The notes below the pieces were generated by a model. The model was given only the letters and a program-made list of their open reading frames with translations. It was not told the DNA's origin and ran no database searches. 34,206 bases of DNA from Rhodospirillales bacterium (GTDB lineage Bacteria > Pseudomonadota > Alphaproteobacteria > Acetobacterales > Acetobacteraceae): positions 1 to 34,206 of the forward strand of contig JAQGHV010000243.1 in assembly GCA_028288785.1 (NCBI GenBank), given 5' to 3'. Positions 31,116 through 34,206 of the stretch are shown here, piece after piece; the first letter of the stretch is position 1, and each line of letters begins with the position of its first letter. Position numbers and translations under genes: made by a program.

Positions 31116-32687
31116 ATGCTCCGCGTCGAATCCCTCAGCGTCTCACTTCCCCCCACCGCCGACCGCGCCCTCGCGCTGGACGGCGTGACCTTCGACCTAT
31201 CCGCGGGCGAAATCCTCTGCGTCGTGGGCGAGAGTGGTTCCGGCAAATCCGTCACTGCTTCCGCGATCATGGGCCTGCTCGCACCCGGGCTTGCCGTGGT
31301 CGCGGGCGAGATCAGCCTGGGCGGCGTGGTGCTGCGGGGCGATGCCTGGCGTGCCCTGCGCGGCCGCCGCATCGGGATGGTGTTTCAGGAGCCGATGACG
31401 GCGCTGAACCCGTTGATGCGGGTCGGCACGCAGATTGCGGAGATGTGGCGCGTGCACACCGATCTCGGCCGCGCGGAGATCGCCGCGCGCAGCCTTCGCG
31501 CGTTGGAGGAGGTTGGGCTGCCGGACCCGCAGGGTGCCCTGCGCGCTTATCCGCACCAGCTGTCCGGCGGGCAGCGCCAGCGCGTGATGATAGCGATGGC
31601 GCTGGCGCTGGAGCCGGAGGTGCTGATCTGCGACGAGCCGACCACCGCGCTCGACGTCACGACCCAGGCGCAGGTGCTGACGCTGATCCGCGAGTTGCAG
31701 AAGCGGCGCGGCACGGCGGTGCTGTTCATCACCCATGATTTCGGCGTCGTCGCCGAGATCGCCGATCGCGTCGCCGTCATGCAGCGCGGCGTGATCGTGG
31801 AGCAGGGCGCCGCGGCCGATGTTCTGGAGACCCCGCAGCATCCCTATACCCGCGCGCTGCTCGCCGCCGTGCCGGCGCTGCAGGCCCCGCCGCCGCGTGT
31901 GCTGAACGACGAGCGGGTGCTGGAGATCGAGGGCCTGGTGAAGACCTACGGCGCGCGCGGCATGCTGCGGCGCCGCCAGCCGGTGCGCGCACTGGATGAT
32001 GTTTCCCTGATGCTGCGGGCGGGCAGCACGCTCGGCGTCGTGGGGGAGAGCGGGTCGGGGAAGTCCACCCTCGCGCGCTGCGTCGCCGGAATGCTTCGCG
32101 CCGATGCCGGCCTGATCCGCGTCGCCGGCGAGCCGATGCCCAAGGGTCGACGCGCAGCGGCGCGGCTGGTGCAGATGGTGTTCCAGGACCCCTACGCCTC
32201 GCTCAACCCGCGCCGCCGCGTGGGCGAGCAGGTGGCTCAGGGCCCGATGGCGCTTGGCACGCCGCGCGGTCAAGCCATGTCCGAGGCGCGGGCGCTGTTC
32301 GAACTGGTGGGCCTGGATGCGGAGGCCGTCTCACGCTTTCCGCACGAGTTTTCCGGTGGCCAGCGGCAACGCATCGGCATTGCGCGAGCCCTCGCGATGA
32401 AGCCGCGCGTGCTGGTGGCGGATGAACCGGTGAGCGCTCTCGACGTCAGCGTGCAGGCGCAGGTGCTGGCCTTGCTGCGCGACCTTCAGGCGCGGCTGGG
32501 CCTCTCGATCCTGTTCATCACGCATGACCTACGCGTTGCGGCCCAAATCTGCGACGATGTTGCGGTGATGCAGCGCGGCGTCGTAGTGGAGCATGGCCCC
32601 GTGGGCACCGTCTTCGCCGCCCCCAAGCACCCCTACACGCGGAGCCTGCTCGCCTCGGTTCCGGGAAGGGCCAAGGTCGGCGCCTGA
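31116..32687 (+). CDS. Fused double ATPase of a peptide/nickel-type ABC importer (DppD-DppF fusion)
   Basis: 523 residues with two complete ABC domains. First: Walker A GESGSGKS at 38-45, LSGGQ at 149-153, Walker [13 protein letters not shown] and the switch His in FITHDFGV. Second: Walker A GESGSGKS at 310-317, FSGGQ starting at 412, [12 protein letters not shown] and [10 protein letters not shown]. The C-terminal [12 protein letters not shown] and the corresponding [12 protein letters not shown] after domain 1 are the family's oligopeptide-transporter tails. Fusion replaces the separate DppD and DppF of E. coli; such fused forms are common in Alphaproteobacteria. Both active sites look intact. 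It completes the importer encoded from 27641. Confidence 0.96.
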   Translation: MLRVESLSVSLPPTADRALALDGVTFDLSAGEILCVVGESGSGKSVTASAIMGLLAPGLAVVAGEISLGGVVLRGDAWRALRGRRIGMVFQEPMTALNPLMRVGTQIAEMWRVHTDLGRAEIAARSLRALEEVGLPDPQGALRAYPHQLSGGQRQRVMIAMALALEPEVLICDEPTTALDVTTQAQVLTLIRELQKRRGTAVLFITHDFGVVAEIADRVAVMQRGVIVEQGAAADVLETPQHPYTRALLAAVPALQAPPPRVLNDERVLEIEGLVKTYGARGMLRRRQPVRALDDVSLMLRAGSTLGVVGESGSGKSTLARCVAGMLRADAGLIRVAGEPMPKGRRAAARLVQMVFQDPYASLNPRRRVGEQVAQGPMALGTPRGQAMSEARALFELVGLDAEAVSRFPHEFSGGQRQRIGIARALAMKPRVLVADEPVSALDVSVQAQVLALLRDLQARLGLSILFITHDLRVAAQICDDVAVMQRGVVVEHGPVGTVFAAPKHPYTRSLLASVPGRAKVGA

Positions 32688-32969
32688 GAGAAAGCGGCTC
32701 GCAGCGGGGGCCCAGATGGGCGTGACGGTCGTCCGGCGAGCCAAGCACGTGGCGTGTGCGTACAACGTCAGAGGGCGTGGAAAAAGCGGCATCTGAGAGG
32801 AAGCAGCGCGTGGTGTCGCTGGCCAAAATGGGCGCCGCCGGTCGCTCGGCGAGCCAGGCAGATGAGGCGTGCGCCCGGCGCTTGAGCGCACGAGAACGCC
32901 GGCGCCGGCCAACCGCTGCGTCGACCTGGGCAGGGGACGGACAACACGCTGACGCTCGAAATCCTCGGC
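32688..32969 (-). repeat. Gene-free gap with two degenerate copies of the dispersed repeat
   Basis: On the reverse complement, 32708-32749 reads CGTGCTTGGCTCGCCGGACGACCG then CGCCCATCTGGGCCC, and 32821-32891 reads GTGCGCTCAAGCGCCGGGCGC, later CTGGCTCGCCGAGCGACCGG, CGGCGCCCATTTTGGCC. Both match the core of the repeat at 8284-8358 (CTTGGCTCGCCGAATTAT, GGCGGCGGCCATTCGGCC). The two copies are in the same orientation, about 115 bases apart. No gene was recognised. Confidence 0.55.
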
Positions 32970-33155
32970 ATGACGAGGCCGGTGCTCTACGCCCTGGGGA
33001 CCGCGAGTACGCTCGTCTCATTCCTGGCGATCGGCCTGGCGCTGGCGCTGCTGTGGCGGGCCAAGCAGCGGCGCAGCCGAACGGGGTTGGGCCGGCCCCA
33101 TCTGCCGTGCCAGGATGCAGCAAGTTCGGGCAAGCCAGGGCGGATGGGGGACGCG
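32970..33155 (+). other. In-frame upstream segment encoding a membrane helix
   Basis: From ATG 32970 the frame is open into the next gene. Its first 35 residues (MTRPVLYALGTASTLVSFL, then AIGLALALLWRAKQRR) form a strong membrane helix followed by a basic stop-transfer, then a Pro/Gly-rich linker before the internal Tat signal of the binding protein. It could be a small membrane protein whose stop was lost, a real N-terminal extension, or chance. A ribosome binding site is not evident before 32970. Confidence 0.3.
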
Positions 33156-34175
33156 ATGCGCACACGCTTCAGGATGGAACGCCGCGCGCTGCTCGGTGGT
33201 GGCGTCGGCCTCGCGCTCACCGCCGTGCCCGGCGCGCTGGTTCCTCTCGCGCAGTCGCTGGACCGGGTGAGTTTCCAGACCAACTGGCGCGCCCAGGCCG
33301 AGCATGGCGGGCACTACCAGGCGGTCACCAACGGCATCTACCGGCGCCACGGCATCGAGTGCGACCTGCGCATGGGCGGCCCTATGCAGAACCCGGTGCA
33401 ACTGCTGCTCGCGGGCCGCGTCGACTTCATCATGTCGAACGGGTTCCAGGCGCTGAACTATGTGCGCGAGGGGCTGCCCTTCCTCACAATCGCGGCGACG
33501 ATGCAGAAGGACCCACAGGTGCTGATGACGCATGAGGGCAACGGCATCGGCAGCTTCGAGGATATGCGCGGCAAGCCGATCCTTGTGGGGTCCGGTGGCC
33601 GGGTGACCTATTGGCCATTCCTGCGCACCCGCTTCGGCTTCACCGACGAGCAGATCCGTCCCTACACCTTCAACCTCGGGCCGTTCATGGCCGACCGTAA
33701 CGCAATTCAGCAGGGCTTCGTGACCTCCGAGCCCTTCGCGGCGCAGCAGGCCGGGGCGCGGCCGCGCGTCTTCCTGCTCGCCGATTCCGGGTACGAAAAC
33801 TACCAACAGACGATCGATGTCTCCCAGCGCATGGTTAACGAGAAGGCCGATCTCGTGCAGCGCTTCGTCAACGCGACGATCGAAGGCTGGGCGCAGTACA
33901 TCGCCGGCCAGGACGTGGCCGCCGCAAACGCCCGCATCAAGGCCGACAATCCGGAGATGGACGACGCGCGCATCACCTATGCGACGCGCGTGCTGAACGA
34001 GCGCGGCATCATTAAAAGCGGCGACGCCGACACGCTGGGCATCGGCGCGATGACCGATACGCGCTGGGCCAGTTTCCATGCCGGCATGGCGCAGGCGGGG
34101 CTGTACCCGCCCGGGCTCGATATCCGCCGCGGCTACACCACGCGCTTCGTGAACCAGCGCGTCGGACTGCCTTGA
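33156..34175 (+). CDS. ABC transporter substrate-binding protein, NMT1/THI5/SsuA-like
   Basis: 339 residues from ATG 33156, preceded by GGGGG at a 6-base spacing. The twin-arginine-type signal MERRALLGGGVGLALTAVPGALV is followed by the NMT1/SsuA-like fold: VSFQTNWRAQAEHGGHYQAVTNGIYRRHGIECDLR, GRVDFIMSNGFQALNYVREGLPFL, TMQKDPQVLMTHEG, GKPILVGSGGRVTYWPFLRTRFGF and QGFVTSEPFAAQQAG. Related proteins bind sulfonates, nitrate, taurine, hydroxymethylpyrimidine or aromatic acids. Its stop overlaps a TTG that seems to begin the next gene, expected to be the ATPase. The ATG at 33144 and a far upstream one at 32970 are alternatives. Confidence 0.9.
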   Translation: MRTRFRMERRALLGGGVGLALTAVPGALVPLAQSLDRVSFQTNWRAQAEHGGHYQAVTNGIYRRHGIECDLRMGGPMQNPVQLLLAGRVDFIMSNGFQALNYVREGLPFLTIAATMQKDPQVLMTHEGNGIGSFEDMRGKPILVGSGGRVTYWPFLRTRFGFTDEQIRPYTFNLGPFMADRNAIQQGFVTSEPFAAQQAGARPRVFLLADSGYENYQQTIDVSQRMVNEKADLVQRFVNATIEGWAQYIAGQDVAAANARIKADNPEMDDARITYATRVLNERGIIKSGDADTLGIGAMTDTRWASFHAGMAQAGLYPPGLDIRRGYTTRFVNQRVGLP

Positions 34176-34206
34176 GCGGCGCGCCGCTGGTCGCCCTAAG
34201 CGGCGT
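34172..34206 (+). CDS. Probable start of an ABC transporter ATPase gene (cut by window edge)
   Basis: A TTG overlapping the TGA of the binding protein opens a frame reading (M)SGAPLVALSG up to the edge. This resembles the N-terminus of nitrate/sulfonate-type ATPases (first beta strand before the Walker A). Only 11 codons are visible, so the call rests mainly on position after an SsuA-like binding protein. Confidence 0.35.
   Translation, partial: MSGAPLVALSG

Noticed and set aside
32688-32969. Transposon or IS remnant next to the ABC operon
   Set aside because: No transposase fragment, terminal inverted repeats or target duplication could be seen; the repeats match the dispersed family instead.

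Overview
This is a GC-rich, gene-dense bacterial chromosomal segment with 32 substantial genes seen here (two running off or into the window edges). Gene content points to an Alphaproteobacterium, most probably an Acetobacteraceae (Roseomonas-like) genome: IalB-type protein, DUF2125, PaiB-type regulator, TRAP transporter with its own binding protein, several orphan-type periplasmic binding proteins, a family III CoA-transferase and a CitE-like lyase. The taxonomic call is inference from gene families and base composition; no rRNA or tRNA gene was recognised to confirm it.

Layout. 1-2955 (minus): a two-partner secretion pair, the transporter TpsB followed 3 bases later by a filamentous-haemagglutinin-type TpsA exoprotein cut by the window edge. 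3126-3716 (minus): an OmpA-like periplasmic protein, divergent from a cytochrome P450 (3835-5178). 5332-8234: a complete TRAP operon (binding protein, small and large permease) with a hairpin and a 21-codon ORF between the first two genes. 8639-10953 (minus): a methyltransferase, then thiS and thiG (thiamine thiazole synthesis). 11268-12946: an IalB-family protein overlapping rlmN. 13071-14665: a carboxymuconolactone decarboxylase-family protein overlapping a CoA-transferase. 14713-20739: a co-directional run of PaiB-like flavoprotein, class A penicillin-binding protein, a tiny histidine-kinase-like protein, an SDR, SelO, an EVE-domain protein and a Rieske protein, mostly joined by start/stop overlaps. 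20942-22679: a DUF2125 protein divergent from ChaC. 23019-24876: a leader ORF, an HSL-type esterase and an SDR. 24905-25807 (minus): CitE-like lyase. 25902-32687: EamA permease, a VOC protein and a full peptide-type ABC importer with a fused double ATPase. 33156 to end: an NMT1/SsuA-type binding protein and probably the first codons of its ATPase.

How parts work together. Much of the window is uptake: TRAP (organic acids), Dpp/Opp-type ABC (peptide or other nickel/peptide-class solute), SsuA/THI5-like ABC, and an EamA exporter/importer, interleaved with small-molecule catabolic enzymes (P450, CoA-transferase, CMD, SDRs, esterase, CitE-like lyase). This is a typical accessory catabolic landscape next to housekeeping genes (thiSG, rlmN, pbp1A, selO).

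The least expected signals are non-coding. A dispersed, partly tandem intergenic repeat family occurs in three gaps (8284-8471, 20815-20890, 32708-32891), a second short repeat occurs twice in tandem at 22794-22936, and a near-identical 40-odd base element with an A-tract and a 9-bp GGGG-AAA hairpin sits between stop and start codons at 17655-17695 and 31063-31105, with a related hairpin in the opposite orientation at 12970-12987. Two short ORFs with good Shine-Dalgarno sequences end 1-3 bases before genes that lack one, suggesting leader-peptide translational coupling. No CRISPR array, prophage, IS element or clearly new defence system was seen.
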